This document shows, in pieces, positions 7,202 to 17,011 of a DNA stretch of 64,000 nt. Position 1 is the stretch's first letter. Every line of letters starts with the position of its first letter. Made by a program: the position numbers and the translations under genes. The notes beneath the pieces are model-generated. The model had not been told where the DNA came from and did not search any database. It saw nothing but the letters and a program-made list of their open reading frames with translations. The DNA is taken from the NCBI RefSeq assembly GCF_004168285.1, contig NZ_SEWF01000021.1, forward strand, positions 1 through 64,000. Reading direction: 5' to 3'. The DNA comes from Emticicia agri (GTDB taxonomy: Bacteria > Bacteroidota > Bacteroidia > Cytophagales > Spirosomataceae).

Positions 7202-8569
7202 ATGAAATCAAATCAGACCTACTTCATTTTCTTACTCCTCCTCTTTGGTTTTAGTGTTTCTGCACAAACCTTTTCTGTAAGTGAAAACAAACGTTTCTTA
7301 TTAAAAGATGGCAAACCTTTTTTCTGGTTAGGAGATACCGCATGGGAATTATTCCATCGCCTCAACCGGGAAGAAGCAGATTTCTATCTTAAAAAACGTG
7401 CTTCACAAGCCTATACAGTTATTCAGGCAGTTGCATTGGCTGAGTTTGACGGCTTGAATGAGCCGAACCCTTATGGAGAAAAACCTTTGATTAACAATGA
7501 CCCTACAAAGCCCAATGAAGCTTATTTTAAACACGTCGATTTTATAATTGATAAAGCGGCTGAATATGGTTTAACCATAGGTTTTTTACCAACCTGGGGA
7601 GATAAACTGAATAAATCAAGCTGGGGTAAAGGTCCTGAGGTTTTTACTGTCGATAATGCCCGGATTTATGGTAAGTGGCTATCAATCCGTTACAAAAACA
7701 AAAAAAATATAATCTGGATACTGGGTGGAGACAGGCAACCACGAGACAACTCAAATGATGTAGAAGTCTGGAGAGCTATGGCTGCAGGTATTGTAGAGGG
7801 TGTGGGTGGCAATGATAATGCCCTTATAACTTACCATCCGCAACCAAATAAAGAAGGTTCAAGCCAATGGTTTCATGACGATGAGTGGTTTGACTTTAAT
7901 ATGTTTCAGAATGGGCATTGCAGAGATACCCCTATTTATGATAATATCAAACGTTCTTATGACCGCACTGTGATAAAACCGGTAATTGATGGCGAACCTA
8001 TTTATGAAGATCACCCAGTTTGTTTTAATGTCAATGATTTAGGTACGTCAAACGCTTACGATGTGCGTAAATATGCCTATCTCGACCTTTTTGCTGGCGC
8101 ATTCGGGCATACCTATGGTTGCCATGACATCTGGCAAATGTATTCAGCAAATCGTGAAGCGGTGAATGGTCCGCATATTTACTGGCAGGAAGCAATGGAA
8201 TTGCCCGGTGCCAGACAAATGCAACATGCCAGACGATTAATAGAATCACGTCCTTTTTTGGACAGAGTACCAGACCAGTCATTAATCGTTGAAAATGACT
8301 TAGCCGCAAGCGAACGCATTCAGGCAACCAGAGGAAAAGATTATGCCTTTATTTATTCTGCCGCCGGAAAACCATTTACAGTTAATTTAGGTAGAATATC
8401 AGGCACTCAACTCAATGCTTACTGGTTTGACCCCAAAAATGGTAAAGTGCAGGAGATTAATAAAGTTGAGAATAAAGGTACTCAAAAATTTACTCCTCCA
8501 CGTTCAGGCTATGGGCAAGACTGGGTATTGGTTTTAGATGATGCTTCTAAGAATTTTCCTAAACCATAA
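7202..8569 (+). CDS. Secreted GH140-like (DUF4038) glycoside hydrolase
   Basis: A 455-residue protein with a clear signal peptide (about 1-21, ending SVSAQ). The core begins with KDGKPFFWLGDTAWELF and continues through NIIWILGGDRQPR and VIDGEPIYED, the pattern of the DUF4038/apiosidase-like TIM barrel. Asp177 and Glu265 are the likely acid/base and nucleophile. The last 90 or so residues, ending in a beta-rich part with YWFDPKNGK and DWVLVLDD, fit the small collagen-binding-like C-terminal domain usually found with it. GH140 members release apiose from pectic rhamnogalacturonan II, but many relatives have other or unknown targets. No other pectin gene is nearby, so the substrate is open. It sits alone between two terminators. 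Confidence 0.85.
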   Translation: MKSNQTYFIFLLLLFGFSVSAQTFSVSENKRFLLKDGKPFFWLGDTAWELFHRLNREEADFYLKKRASQAYTVIQAVALAEFDGLNEPNPYGEKPLINNDPTKPNEAYFKHVDFIIDKAAEYGLTIGFLPTWGDKLNKSSWGKGPEVFTVDNARIYGKWLSIRYKNKKNIIWILGGDRQPRDNSNDVEVWRAMAAGIVEGVGGNDNALITYHPQPNKEGSSQWFHDDEWFDFNMFQNGHCRDTPIYDNIKRSYDRTVIKPVIDGEPIYEDHPVCFNVNDLGTSNAYDVRKYAYLDLFAGAFGHTYGCHDIWQMYSANREAVNGPHIYWQEAMELPGARQMQHARRLIESRPFLDRVPDQSLIVENDLAASERIQATRGKDYAFIYSAAGKPFTVNLGRISGTQLNAYWFDPKNGKVQEINKVENKGTQKFTPPRSGYGQDWVLVLDDASKNFPKP

Positions 8570-8599
8570 GTATAATCTTAGCAATCATCTATACTTTCT

Positions 8600-8628
8600 G
8601 GACTTCTTCTTTTGGAGAAGTCCGTTTT
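8600..8628 (+). terminator. Terminator between convergent genes
   Basis: An 8-bp stem (8600-8607 with 8616-8623) is followed by GTTTTG. It lies between the GH140-like gene and the convergent secreted-protein operon. Confidence 0.65.
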
Positions 8629-8629
8629 G

Positions 8630-9343
8630 TTAAAAGTCTCTATACTCAATACTCACGCCTCTGATACTAAGAAAAGTCCAGGTATTAGCCGAATTTCTCA
8701 ATTTTAAAGAATAGACGTAATTCTGATTATCTATTTCTAATAAGTTAATCGGGAATTCAGCTACAATCAATGATGAGTTTGAAGAAGTTGGTGTGGTAAA
8801 ACTAAAAATGGTACTTAGACCACTCCCCTCATTTAGTGGTGCCTGCACAATATCTCCAATTAGAGAGTTAGGCTCAATAGGGTATGAATAAAAAGTAATT
8901 TTTATAGAGGCCAGTTTGCTTCTATGCGGAAAATAAAGAGGAGCTAAAAGCGTTTTATTACTACTTGTAGAAATTGAAGTTATTCTATCTGCATCATAAC
9001 TTACTATATCAATTCCTAAGCCCGAAGCTTGTCCTTCTGATTGTACATCCCAATCTAATCTGAATGCAACAGGTGGAATACTAAAATATCCAACTTTGTA
9101 TCCCGTTACTAAATAACCCTCTCCATTAGCATAGATTGGTCTTGCAATGAAAGGGTTTCCGGTTGCCAGACCACTGGCCCTAACAGTATGGCTTTCTGTA
9201 ATACCCTGTACTTTTAAATTCCCTTGTACATCCTGAATATGAGTTCCATTCGGATCGATAGTAACTGATTTAGGTTGAGGTATTTGTGCAAATATTTGAG
9301 CTGAAAGTAAACAAAAGCCAAAAATAAACCATATGTTTTTCAT
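8630..9343 (-). CDS. Secreted protein of unknown function, third gene of operon
   Basis: I do not recognise the family. The 237-residue protein has a signal peptide (about 1-19, ending QIFAQ). The mature part is beta-rich and low in charge, with many Ser, Thr and Tyr residues, and carries no visible enzyme motif. Its early part, PNGTHIQDVQGNLKVQG, resembles the start of stalk or fibre proteins that precede an S74-type domain, but no such domain is present. Its ATG overlaps the stop codon of the S74-domain gene upstream by one base (TAATG on the minus strand). The two are therefore probably translationally coupled and may form one surface structure. Confidence 0.7.
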   Translation of the reverse strand: MKNIWFIFGFCLLSAQIFAQIPQPKSVTIDPNGTHIQDVQGNLKVQGITESHTVRASGLATGNPFIARPIYANGEGYLVTGYKVGYFSIPPVAFRLDWDVQSEGQASGLGIDIVSYDADRITSISTSSNKTLLAPLYFPHRSKLASIKITFYSYPIEPNSLIGDIVQAPLNEGSGLSTIFSFTTPTSSNSSLIVAEFPINLLEIDNQNYVYSLKLRNSANTWTFLSIRGVSIEYRDF

Positions 9344-10584
9344 TATTTTTTAGTTTTAGGGGTATTAAGAGTGGTTTCCTGAGCTAATATTACTTTCTCA
9401 AGTCTTTCAACTCTGGATAATAAATCTTCATTTTGTTTTTGCAGAATTTTATTCGCTTCCACCAGATGAGGGATTAATCCTACGTAATTGACTGATAAAA
9501 AACCTTTGGCATCAGTGGTTACCAATTCAGGGAAAATCTTTTGAATTTCCTGCGCAATAAAACCAGTTTGCAAGTCTGTCATTTTCTCATTCTTCCACAA
9601 ATAATTAAAACCTTTCAACTGAGAAAGTCTTAGAGACGAGTTCTGAACTGGCCGAAAATCTTTCTTTAACCGGATATCAGAACAAATAGTCGGAGTAGTT
9701 GCATAACAAATGCTTCCAGAATAGACATTCCATCTTTGAATCCAATCATTCAAACCATAACCAAAAATTCCCATTTCACTATTCCCCCTCATACCGATAT
9801 AACCATCTGAGAGAGAGTTACTTGAAAAGTCAATTCCCGCATCGGCGGTATTTGCCCCTTTAAAAACTTTTAACTTCCCATCAAAATAAGCACTATAACC
9901 ATTAACTGATGAAGCCAATAAGGCTACATTTCCAGCAGAAACTGCCACAACTCCATAGCTATCTGTAGAATGCCCGTAAACACCTTGCCCAATAGTTGAA
10001 AAGCCGGCAACTGCCGGATATCTATAAGAAGTACCATATACACCATAACCAGTCTGTGACTCACCTTCAATTCCATTTCCTGATACTGATCTACCTTTTA
10101 CACCCACAAAAGAATCTGAAATACCAACCATACCATACCCCGAAGTCGATGAACCTAAAACACCATAGCCACTCGGTGCAACTCCTTTGATGGCAGTGTT
10201 ATTTAATCCGGCTGGTGCAGTAACTGTCAAGAAATCAGAAGCTATCGGTGTTACGTTCCCAATCCATACATTAGTACCATTATTTTTAAAATTATCATCA
10301 GCTACCCAGTTAGTGCCACTGTTACGCAAAGTCTGATGATTTGTACCCGAAGGAAGCGAATTTGTTCCTACTAAGTTAAGCCACGAAGTTCCGTTCGAAT
10401 ATTCATGTATGTTTTCGGTAGTATTAAATAAAACACTACCTGTTCCTACAGTATTGGCCGAGGGTCGATTAGAAGTAGTATATTTGGGAAAGGCAATACT
10501 CTGGCTGCTTATTTCACCTGATTGTCCTATGGCTATTTTAATCGCTAATAAAATAACACATATACATAGTAGTAATTTTTTCAT
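9343..10584 (-). CDS. Secreted fibre-like protein with S74 intramolecular chaperone domain
   Basis: A 413-residue protein with a signal peptide (about 1-20). Residues about 130-235 hold irregular repeats of the type GYGVxGxS, such as SGYGVLGSS, SGYGMVGIS, TGYGVYGTS and GQGVYGHS, suggesting a beta-helical or triple-stranded shaft. From about 300 the sequence SDIRLKKDFRPVQ, then LKGFNYLWKNE, then TGFIAQEIQKIFPELV is the classic peptidase S74/endosialidase chaperone domain, which trims itself off and helps trimer folding. A terminal coiled coil follows (ILQKQNEDLLSRVERLEK). In phages such domains sit on tail fibres; in Bacteroidota, chromosomal secreted versions are common and no phage genes surround this one. 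It overlaps the genes on both sides (ATGA upstream, TAATG downstream). Confidence 0.85.
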   Translation of the reverse strand: MKKLLLCICVILLAIKIAIGQSGEISSQSIAFPKYTTSNRPSANTVGTGSVLFNTTENIHEYSNGTSWLNLVGTNSLPSGTNHQTLRNSGTNWVADDNFKNNGTNVWIGNVTPIASDFLTVTAPAGLNNTAIKGVAPSGYGVLGSSTSGYGMVGISDSFVGVKGRSVSGNGIEGESQTGYGVYGTSYRYPAVAGFSTIGQGVYGHSTDSYGVVAVSAGNVALLASSVNGYSAYFDGKLKVFKGANTADAGIDFSSNSLSDGYIGMRGNSEMGIFGYGLNDWIQRWNVYSGSICYATTPTICSDIRLKKDFRPVQNSSLRLSQLKGFNYLWKNEKMTDLQTGFIAQEIQKIFPELVTTDAKGFLSVNYVGLIPHLVEANKILQKQNEDLLSRVERLEKVILAQETTLNTPKTKK

Positions 10585-11006
10585 AATTTCTTAAAAGTGT
10601 AGGTCAGAATATTCTTTTTATAAGGTCCCATTTTGGTGGCATCAACACTAAAATCTACTTTATTTCCTTTCTGTTCAACTTCGTAAATCAGTTCTTTCAG
10701 ACCCATTGCCTGTGCAATTTCTTTAGTAAAATTGCCTCTTAGAATCAATTGACTACCCTTTAATTCCCATGTGCCTTCCTGAATCAAATTATCTTGTCGG
10801 GCAATAAATTTGCTGTTACTCATAAATTCCCAGATTATACTTACACCTTTCTCTTTAAGGTTATTCAGCGCTGTTAAGGTAGTGCCATTTTGTTTCGTTA
10901 TAGAGAAGGTTGTACTCTCGCATTCCCATTTTCCGTTTAAAGTTTGGGCACATAGATTGTTCAGCAAAAGCAAAGTGCAAAGCACTGAAGTCAGGTAAAA
11001 TTTCAT
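10581..11006 (-). CDS. Small secreted lipocalin-like protein, first gene of operon
   Basis: A 141-residue protein with a signal peptide (about 1-20, ending NNLCAQ). The mature part starts LNGKWECES and continues in alternating short strands with GTWELKGSQLILRG, a pattern of small lipocalin-like or META-like beta barrels that bind a ligand or act as surface scaffold. There is no catalytic motif. The last four bases overlap the start of the fibre-like gene (ATGA), which marks it as the promoter-proximal member of a three-gene secreted operon. The 210 bases upstream carry the aconitase terminator and presumably this operon's promoter. Confidence 0.75.
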   Translation of the reverse strand: MKFYLTSVLCTLLLLNNLCAQTLNGKWECESTTFSITKQNGTTLTALNNLKEKGVSIIWEFMSNSKFIARQDNLIQEGTWELKGSQLILRGNFTKEIAQAMGLKELIYEVEQKGNKVDFSVDATKMGPYKKNILTYTFKKL

Positions 11007-11161
11007 GCTAATAATAAGTTTAATTATCTGACAAAATAACTCAATAAAGAAACCGCTGTAAATAGCATATTGATGTTACAGAATTAGCCTCTAAGTAAAA
11101 AGCTTTATATAAAAATGCTCGATAAGTGTAATAGAAGCGAAAAACATAAGCGAAGAAGGCA

Positions 11162-11195
11162 AAAAAAATATCCTGCGTTTCCACAGGATATTTTC
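11162..11195 (-). terminator. Rho-independent terminator of the aconitase gene
   Basis: An 11-bp perfect stem (11166-11176 with 11185-11195) runs into eight T residues when read on the minus strand, 22 bases past the aconitase stop. Confidence 0.9.
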
Positions 11196-11217
11196 AGGTA
11201 ATATATAATTTCAGGTA

Positions 11218-13482
11218 TTAAACTTCTGCCGCAATCAGATTTAAGGCTGAACCAGCTTTGAACCAGCCAATCTGGCTTGTATTATACGTGTGGTTCAATT
11301 TGATTTCGTCTTTAGACCCGTCTGCATGATGTGCTACTAAAGTCAAAGGCACTCCCTCGGCAAAGGTGGTTAAACCTAAGATATCGAAAGTATCATTTTC
11401 CTGAATTTTGTCATAATCTGCCGGGTCAGCAAAAGTCAATGCCAGCATCCCTTGTTTTTTCAAGTTTGTTTCGTGGATACGAGCAAATGAACGAACAACA
11501 ATAGCACGAACACCTAAGTGACGTGGCTCCATAGCTGCGTGCTCACGTGATGAACCCTCACCGTAGTTTTCGTCTCCCACTACAATGGTTCCCACACCTG
11601 CGGCTTTATAGGCACGTTGCACAGCCGGAACTTCACCATATTCGCCTGTTATCTGATTTTTCACTTTATTGGCAGTACCGTTAGCAAAGTTAATGGCCCC
11701 AATCAACAGGTTATTAGAGATATTATCTAAATGACCACGGTATTTTAACCAAGGACCTGCCATAGAGATATGGTCAGTAGTACATTTACCTTTAGCTTTT
11801 ATCAATAATTTTAATCCAGTCAGGTCAGTACCTTCCCATGCTTTAAATGGCTCGAGTAATTGTAAGCGGTCAGATGTCGGGCTAACGGCTACTTTCACAC
11901 CGCTACCATCTTTTTTAGGTTTCTGGTATCCGGCATCTTTTACATCAAAACCCAATGGAGGTAATTCAACACCTAATGGTGGGTCTAATTTCACCTGTTC
12001 ACCTTTTTCGTTAGTCAAGGTATCTTTCGCAGGGTTGAAAGTAAGGCTACCTGCAATAGCAAAAGCCGTTACGATTTCGGGAGAGGCTACGAATGCGTGC
12101 GTATTCGGGTTACCATCTGCACGTTTCGCAAAGTTTCTGTTAAACGAAGTAATGATTGAGTTACGCTCTCCTTTTTCTGCACCATGTCTTGCCCATTGCC
12201 CGATACACGGTCCACAGGCATTGGCTAACACTACGCCACCTATCGAGCTAAACGTGTCTAAAATACCATCTCTTTCAGCCGTATAACGTACCTGCTCAGA
12301 ACCTGGGGTAATCGTAAACTCCGCTTTGGCAGCAATGTGCTTGGCAGCAGCCTGTGCAGCAATTGAGGCGGCACGTGTCATATCTTCATAAGAAGAGTTA
12401 GTACATGAACCTATCAAACCTACATCTAATTTCTCAGGCCATTTGTTTTTCTTAACAGCTTTAGCGAATTTAGAAAGAGGCCAGGCCAAATCTGGTGTGA
12501 ATGGACCATTGATACGTGGTTCTAATCTTGAAAGATTGATTTCAATTACCTGGTCATAATATAGTTCAGGATTATCAATACATTCCTGGTCAGGACGAAG
12601 TAAGTCTTTAATGCCATTGGCTAAAGAAGCTACTTTTGCACGGCCGGTTGCTTTTAAGTAAGCAGCCATTTTACGGTCATAACCAAACAATGAAGTAGTG
12701 GCACCAATTTCAGCACCCATGTTACAGATAGTACCTTTACCAGTTGCCGATAAAGCATCTGCACCCTTACCTATATATTCAACAATATATCCTGTTCCAC
12801 CTTTTACAGTCAGGCGGCCTGCTACTTCAAGAATTACGTCTTTTGCAGAAGCCCAGCCTTTTAGTTTTCCGGTTAATTTTACGCCAATTAGTTTTGGCAT
12901 TTTCAACTCCCATGCCAGACCCGACATTACGTCGCAGGCATCAGCACCACCCACGCCAATGGCTACCATACCCAAACCACCTGCGTTTGGTGTATGTGAG
13001 TCAGTACCAATCATCATACCGCCCGGAAAAGCATAGTTTTCAATCACTACCTGATGAATGATACCAGCACCTGCTTTCCAGAAACCAATACCGTATTTAT
13101 TAGAAACCGATGAAAGAAAATCATAAACCTCTTTATTTTTTTCGTTGGCAACTTTTAAATCATCTACCGCACCCACTTTAGCCTGAATCAGGTGATCACA
13201 ATGAACCGTAGACGGAACAGCAACTTTTGGGCGTCCGGTAGTCATAAACTGTAATAATGCCATCTGAGCGGTAGCATCTTGCATAGCTACACGGTCAGGA
13301 GCAAAATCCACATAATCAACCCCTCTGTTATATGCTTTTTCGGGAGCCCCTTCCCATAAGTGAGAATAAAGAATTTTTTCCGCTAAGGTCAGAGGTTTTC
13401 CCACTATTTTGCGGGCTGCTTCTACCCTTTCAGGCATTCGAGCATAAACGCTCTTAATCATATCTAAATCAAAAACTGCCAT
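11218..13482 (-). CDS. acn: Aconitate hydratase, mitochondrial-like type
   Basis: A 754-residue cytoplasmic enzyme converting citrate to isocitrate in the tricarboxylic acid cycle. The iron-sulfur ligands are visible: Cys360 in [12 protein letters not shown], and Cys423 and Cys426 in [10 protein letters not shown]. Other conserved blocks are [13 protein letters not shown] (159-171), STVHCDH and, in the C-terminal swivel domain, [12 protein letters not shown]. Length and block order fit the mitochondrial-type aconitases used by many Bacteroidota rather than the longer bacterial AcnA or AcnB. It is a single-gene unit, with a good promoter upstream and a terminator downstream. Confidence 0.97.
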   Translation of the reverse strand: MAVFDLDMIKSVYARMPERVEAARKIVGKPLTLAEKILYSHLWEGAPEKAYNRGVDYVDFAPDRVAMQDATAQMALLQFMTTGRPKVAVPSTVHCDHLIQAKVGAVDDLKVANEKNKEVYDFLSSVSNKYGIGFWKAGAGIIHQVVIENYAFPGGMMIGTDSHTPNAGGLGMVAIGVGGADACDVMSGLAWELKMPKLIGVKLTGKLKGWASAKDVILEVAGRLTVKGGTGYIVEYIGKGADALSATGKGTICNMGAEIGATTSLFGYDRKMAAYLKATGRAKVASLANGIKDLLRPDQECIDNPELYYDQVIEINLSRLEPRINGPFTPDLAWPLSKFAKAVKKNKWPEKLDVGLIGSCTNSSYEDMTRAASIAAQAAAKHIAAKAEFTITPGSEQVRYTAERDGILDTFSSIGGVVLANACGPCIGQWARHGAEKGERNSIITSFNRNFAKRADGNPNTHAFVASPEIVTAFAIAGSLTFNPAKDTLTNEKGEQVKLDPPLGVELPPLGFDVKDAGYQKPKKDGSGVKVAVSPTSDRLQLLEPFKAWEGTDLTGLKLLIKAKGKCTTDHISMAGPWLKYRGHLDNISNNLLIGAINFANGTANKVKNQITGEYGEVPAVQRAYKAAGVGTIVVGDENYGEGSSREHAAMEPRHLGVRAIVVRSFARIHETNLKKQGMLALTFADPADYDKIQENDTFDILGLTTFAEGVPLTLVAHHADGSKDEIKLNHTYNTSQIGWFKAGSALNLIAAEV

Positions 13483-13544
13483 TTGTAAAGAAATTTTTAA
13501 ATGTTAAAAACTCAAATCCGGATTGAGGAGATGAAGGATTGCGC

Positions 13545-13574
13545 CAAAATTACGAAACATCATCAAATTACAAA
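13545..13574 (-). promoter_or_regulatory. Bacteroidota-type promoter of aconitase
   Basis: On the minus strand TTTG (complement of 13571-13574) lies 18 bases before TAATTTTG (complement of 13545-13552), a full match to the TTTG/TAnnTTTG pattern. It sits about 60 bases before the aconitase ATG. The whole 13483-13788 gap has no gene; its right half should hold the topA promoter, for which I found no clean match. Confidence 0.65.
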
Positions 13575-13788
13575 TAGTAATTTTTTAAATATTAATAAAA
13601 ATAGGTATTCAAATACCCTCAAATCCCGTTTTTAATAATATGTCTCCATAGAAATAACCTCAATGCCCTACTTTTTTGTTCAAATATTTTCGGTTTTATA
13701 TTATTTTAATAATTTTTCTAAAACTTTTGTGCTCACTTTTGCATTAATATCTTAATATCGCACAAAAATTAAAATTAAAGGCCAAAGA

Positions 13789-16257
13789 ATGTCGAAGAAC
13801 CTAGTAATAGTTGAGTCGCCCGCAAAAGCAAAAACCATAGAAGGTTATCTCGGAAAAGATTTTACAGTCAAATCAAGTTTTGGCCATGTAAGAGATTTAC
13901 CTGAAAAGGAATTAGGAATTGATATCAGTAAAAATTTTACTCCCAAATATGCTATTTCTTCAGATAAAACAAAAGTAATCAGTGAGTTGAAGAAACTGGC
14001 CAAAGAATCTGAAACAGTATGGCTTGCCACTGACGACGACCGTGAAGGAGAAGCCATCTCATGGCACTTGAAAGAATCGTTAGGTTTAAAAGATTCAACC
14101 CCAAGAATTGTTTTCAGAGAAATTACCAAAAAAGCAATTACTACTGCCATTCAGAATCCACGTACGATTGATATGGATTTAGTGAATGCGCAACAAGCCC
14201 GCCGGATTCTTGACCGACTGGTAGGTTTTGAATTATCGCCTGTTTTATGGCAAAAAATCAGAACAGGAGAAAGAACCAATTTATCGGCAGGGAGAGTACA
14301 ATCGGTAGCGGTAAGGTTGATAGTTGAACGTGAAAGAGAAGTTGATGCCCATAATGCCAAATCATCATTTAAAGTAATTGCCCAGTTTTTAGTCGAAAAA
14401 GGTAAAATACTGAGTGCAGAGTTACCTAAGAACTTTGAGACTGAACAACAGGCACGTACATTTTTAGAAAAATGTATCAATGCCATTTTTACCATCAGAA
14501 ATTTAGAGGTAAAACCGGCTAAAAAATCACCCGCTGCGCCGTTTACTACTTCAACCTTACAACAAGAGGCTTCGAGAAAATTAGGCTTTTCGGTTTTACA
14601 AACCATGACCGTAGCCCAGAAATTGTATGAATCGGGTAAAATCTCTTATATGAGAACTGACTCAACAAACCTTTCGGGAGAAGCGATTGAAAAGGCAAAA
14701 ATTCAGATTGAAAATGCTTACGGAGAAAAATATGTAAAGGTTAGGCAATATAAAACCAAAAGTGAGTCGGCACAGGAGGCTCACGAAGCTATCAGGCCTA
14801 CAGATTTTGGCGTAGAACGCATAGAAGGAGACAGAAGCGAGCAACGTCTCTATGAGTTAATCTGGAAACGGTCTATTGCCTCGCAAATGGCAGATGCAGA
14901 ACTCGAGCGAACCATTGCCACAATAGGTATATCTACTACTTCAGAAGAACTGATTGCTACAGGTGAGGTAATTAAATTTGATGGTTTTCTAAAAGTATAT
15001 TTAGAGTCAAGTGATGATGAGGATGAAGAAAATAAAGGAATGTTACCACCTTTATCAATTGGGCAAATCCTTAATCTTTCAGAAATGAAAGCCACTGAAA
15101 GATTTTCTAAACCATCAGCAAGATATACAGAGGCAAGTCTGGTAAAAAAATTAGAGGAAATGGGTATAGGACGTCCCTCTACCTATGCACCAACCATTAC
15201 TACTATTATTAAGCGTAATTATGTAGTAAAAGAAGACCGCCCGGGTAAGGAAAGAAACTTCAAAGAATTTTCTTTGAAAAATAATACCATTACTGAGAAA
15301 ACAGGGACAGAAACCTACGGTACAGAAAAAGCTAAATTGTTCCCTACAAATATCGGAATTGTAGTAAACGATTTTCTGGTAGAAAACTTTGATGATGTAA
15401 TTGATTACAGTTTTACGGCTAATGTTGAAAAAGATTTTGATAAAGTAGCCGATGGCAAAGTAGAATGGCAAAATATGATTGCCGATTTCTACAAAGATTT
15501 TCATCAGAAAGTAGAACAGGCCGATGGGGTGAAGGCAACAAAAGGTGCCAGAGAACTTGGTATAGACCCCAAAACAGGCAAAAAGATTTCGGTTAAGATA
15601 GGCAAGTTTGGGCCTTATGTGCAGTTGGGCGATATCAATGATGAAGAAAAACCTGTATTCGCCAGTTTATTAAAAAATCAATTGGTTGATACCATTACCT
15701 TAGAAGATGCCCTCGCATTATTTGAAATGCCCAAATTACCTCGGGAAGTAGGCTTTTATGAAGATAAACCATTGGTAGTGGCTACTGGGAAATTCGGGCC
15801 GTATATCAGACATGATGATAAGTTTTATAACTTGGAAAAAACAGATGACCCCTATCTGGTATCAGAAGAAAGAGCCATTGAAGTAATTGAAGCCAAACGC
15901 AATAGCGGAGATTTGTCTCAACCTAAAGATTTAGGCATTTTTGAGGGATTGGCAGTGAATGTGGGTAAAGGCAGATTCGGCTTTTATGTGAAACATGGCG
16001 ACAAATATTATAATATTGATAAAGGAACCAATGCCGCCGAAATAAGTATTGATAAAGCCATTGAAATTATTAAAGCCAAAAAAGCGGCTGAAAGCAATAA
16101 GATTATCAAAGAATTCCCTGAAAACAAGACTATACAGGTACTGAACGGGCAATATGGACCTTATATTAAAGCAGGTAAAAGAAATGTGAAGATACCTAAA
16201 GGTACAGACCCCGCTTCTCTAACTTTAGAAGATTGCTTGAAACTGGCAAATGGATAA
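13789..16257 (+). CDS. topA: DNA topoisomerase I
   Basis: An 822-residue type IA topoisomerase that relaxes negative supercoils. The Toprim domain begins KNLVIVESPAKAKTIEGYL, with the acidic ATDDDREGEAISWHL motif. The active-site Tyr287 is in ISYMRTDSTNLSG, and GIGRPSTYAPTI is present in the core. The C-terminal 250 residues hold four short repeats of the type GxFGPYhxxGD (KIGKFGPYVQLGD, ATGKFGPYIRHDD, GKGRFGFYVKHGD, LNGQYGPYIKAGK) and no four-cysteine zinc ribbons, unlike E. coli TopA. Downstream genes follow at 30 and 28 bases, so it may head a loose operon with the sirtuin and the serine hydrolase. Confidence 0.97.
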   Translation: MSKNLVIVESPAKAKTIEGYLGKDFTVKSSFGHVRDLPEKELGIDISKNFTPKYAISSDKTKVISELKKLAKESETVWLATDDDREGEAISWHLKESLGLKDSTPRIVFREITKKAITTAIQNPRTIDMDLVNAQQARRILDRLVGFELSPVLWQKIRTGERTNLSAGRVQSVAVRLIVEREREVDAHNAKSSFKVIAQFLVEKGKILSAELPKNFETEQQARTFLEKCINAIFTIRNLEVKPAKKSPAAPFTTSTLQQEASRKLGFSVLQTMTVAQKLYESGKISYMRTDSTNLSGEAIEKAKIQIENAYGEKYVKVRQYKTKSESAQEAHEAIRPTDFGVERIEGDRSEQRLYELIWKRSIASQMADAELERTIATIGISTTSEELIATGEVIKFDGFLKVYLESSDDEDEENKGMLPPLSIGQILNLSEMKATERFSKPSARYTEASLVKKLEEMGIGRPSTYAPTITTIIKRNYVVKEDRPGKERNFKEFSLKNNTITEKTGTETYGTEKAKLFPTNIGIVVNDFLVENFDDVIDYSFTANVEKDFDKVADGKVEWQNMIADFYKDFHQKVEQADGVKATKGARELGIDPKTGKKISVKIGKFGPYVQLGDINDEEKPVFASLLKNQLVDTITLEDALALFEMPKLPREVGFYEDKPLVVATGKFGPYIRHDDKFYNLEKTDDPYLVSEERAIEVIEAKRNSGDLSQPKDLGIFEGLAVNVGKGRFGFYVKHGDKYYNIDKGTNAAEISIDKAIEIIKAKKAAESNKIIKEFPENKTIQVLNGQYGPYIKAGKRNVKIPKGTDPASLTLEDCLKLANG

Positions 16258-16287
16258 TTTTTACCCGATAAACCTATTCCCTATCTC

Positions 16288-16983
16288 ATGAAAAAGCTGG
16301 TTGTTTTAACAGGTGCAGGCATCAGTGCCGAAAGTGGTTTAAAAACCTTCAGAGATAGCGATGGTTTATGGGAAAATCATAGTATTGAAGACGTAGCAAC
16401 ACCGGAAGGCTGGAGAAAAAATCCAGCCTTGGTTTTACAGTTTTATAATGACCGTCGTGCCAAAGCGTACGAAGCCACCCCCAATGCAGGGCATCTGGCT
16501 TTAGTCGAACTGGAAAAATATTTTGAGGTAAACATAATTACCCAGAACGTTGACAATCTTCACGAAAAGGCCGGTTCGACCAGTGTATTACATTTACACG
16601 GAGAGCTGAATAAAGTCAGAAGCATTAAAAATAGCCATTTAATTGCTGATATTGGCGGAAAAGCCATTGCAATTGGAGATTTAGCTGAAGATGGACACCA
16701 GCTTCGTCCGCATATTGTATGGTTTGGAGAAGCCGTTCCGATGATTGAGCCAGCCACTGATATAGCCATAAATGCAGATATTTTTGTTGTAGTGGGTACA
16801 TCACTACAAGTATATCCTGCAGCCGGACTTCTCAATTACGTAAATAAAACAAAGCCTAAATTTATGGTTGACCCACATATTCCGGAGGCTTCTTCCAACT
16901 ATAAGAACATTACTTTTATTACAGAAACGGCATCCATTGGGGTTCCTCAATTAGCAGAAATTCTCATCAGAGACTTTCAATAA
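16288..16983 (+). CDS. cobB: Sirtuin-type NAD-dependent protein deacylase lacking zinc cysteines
   Basis: A 231-residue sirtuin that would remove acyl groups from lysine using NAD. NAD-binding LTGAGISAESGL (7-18), FRDSDGLW, ITQNVDNLH (84-92), catalytic His104 in LHLHGEL, and VVGTSLQVYPAAGL are all present. Tyr53 and Arg56 in QFYNDRRAK match the Tyr-x-x-Arg pair that in SIRT5/CobB-type enzymes recognises succinyl or malonyl lysine, so deacylation of acidic groups is likely. The segment between LHLHGEL and RPHIVWFGE, where most sirtuins have four zinc-binding Cys, contains none; it has ELNKVRSIKNSHLIADIGG instead. The fold must be stabilised without zinc. It sits between topA and a serine hydrolase. 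Confidence 0.93.
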   Translation: MKKLVVLTGAGISAESGLKTFRDSDGLWENHSIEDVATPEGWRKNPALVLQFYNDRRAKAYEATPNAGHLALVELEKYFEVNIITQNVDNLHEKAGSTSVLHLHGELNKVRSIKNSHLIADIGGKAIAIGDLAEDGHQLRPHIVWFGEAVPMIEPATDIAINADIFVVVGTSLQVYPAAGLLNYVNKTKPKFMVDPHIPEASSNYKNITFITETASIGVPQLAEILIRDFQ

Positions 16984-17011
16984 TCTCAACATACCTAATA
17001 CCATTTTCTTC

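Noticed and set aside
9343-10584. S74 fibre gene taken as a sign of prophage
   Set aside because: It has a signal peptide and sits in an operon of secreted proteins; no phage structural, integrase or lysis genes are near.
14151-14606. Minus-strand frame of 151 codons inside topA
   Set aside because: Antisense to a conserved gene with full motifs; no coding signal of its own.
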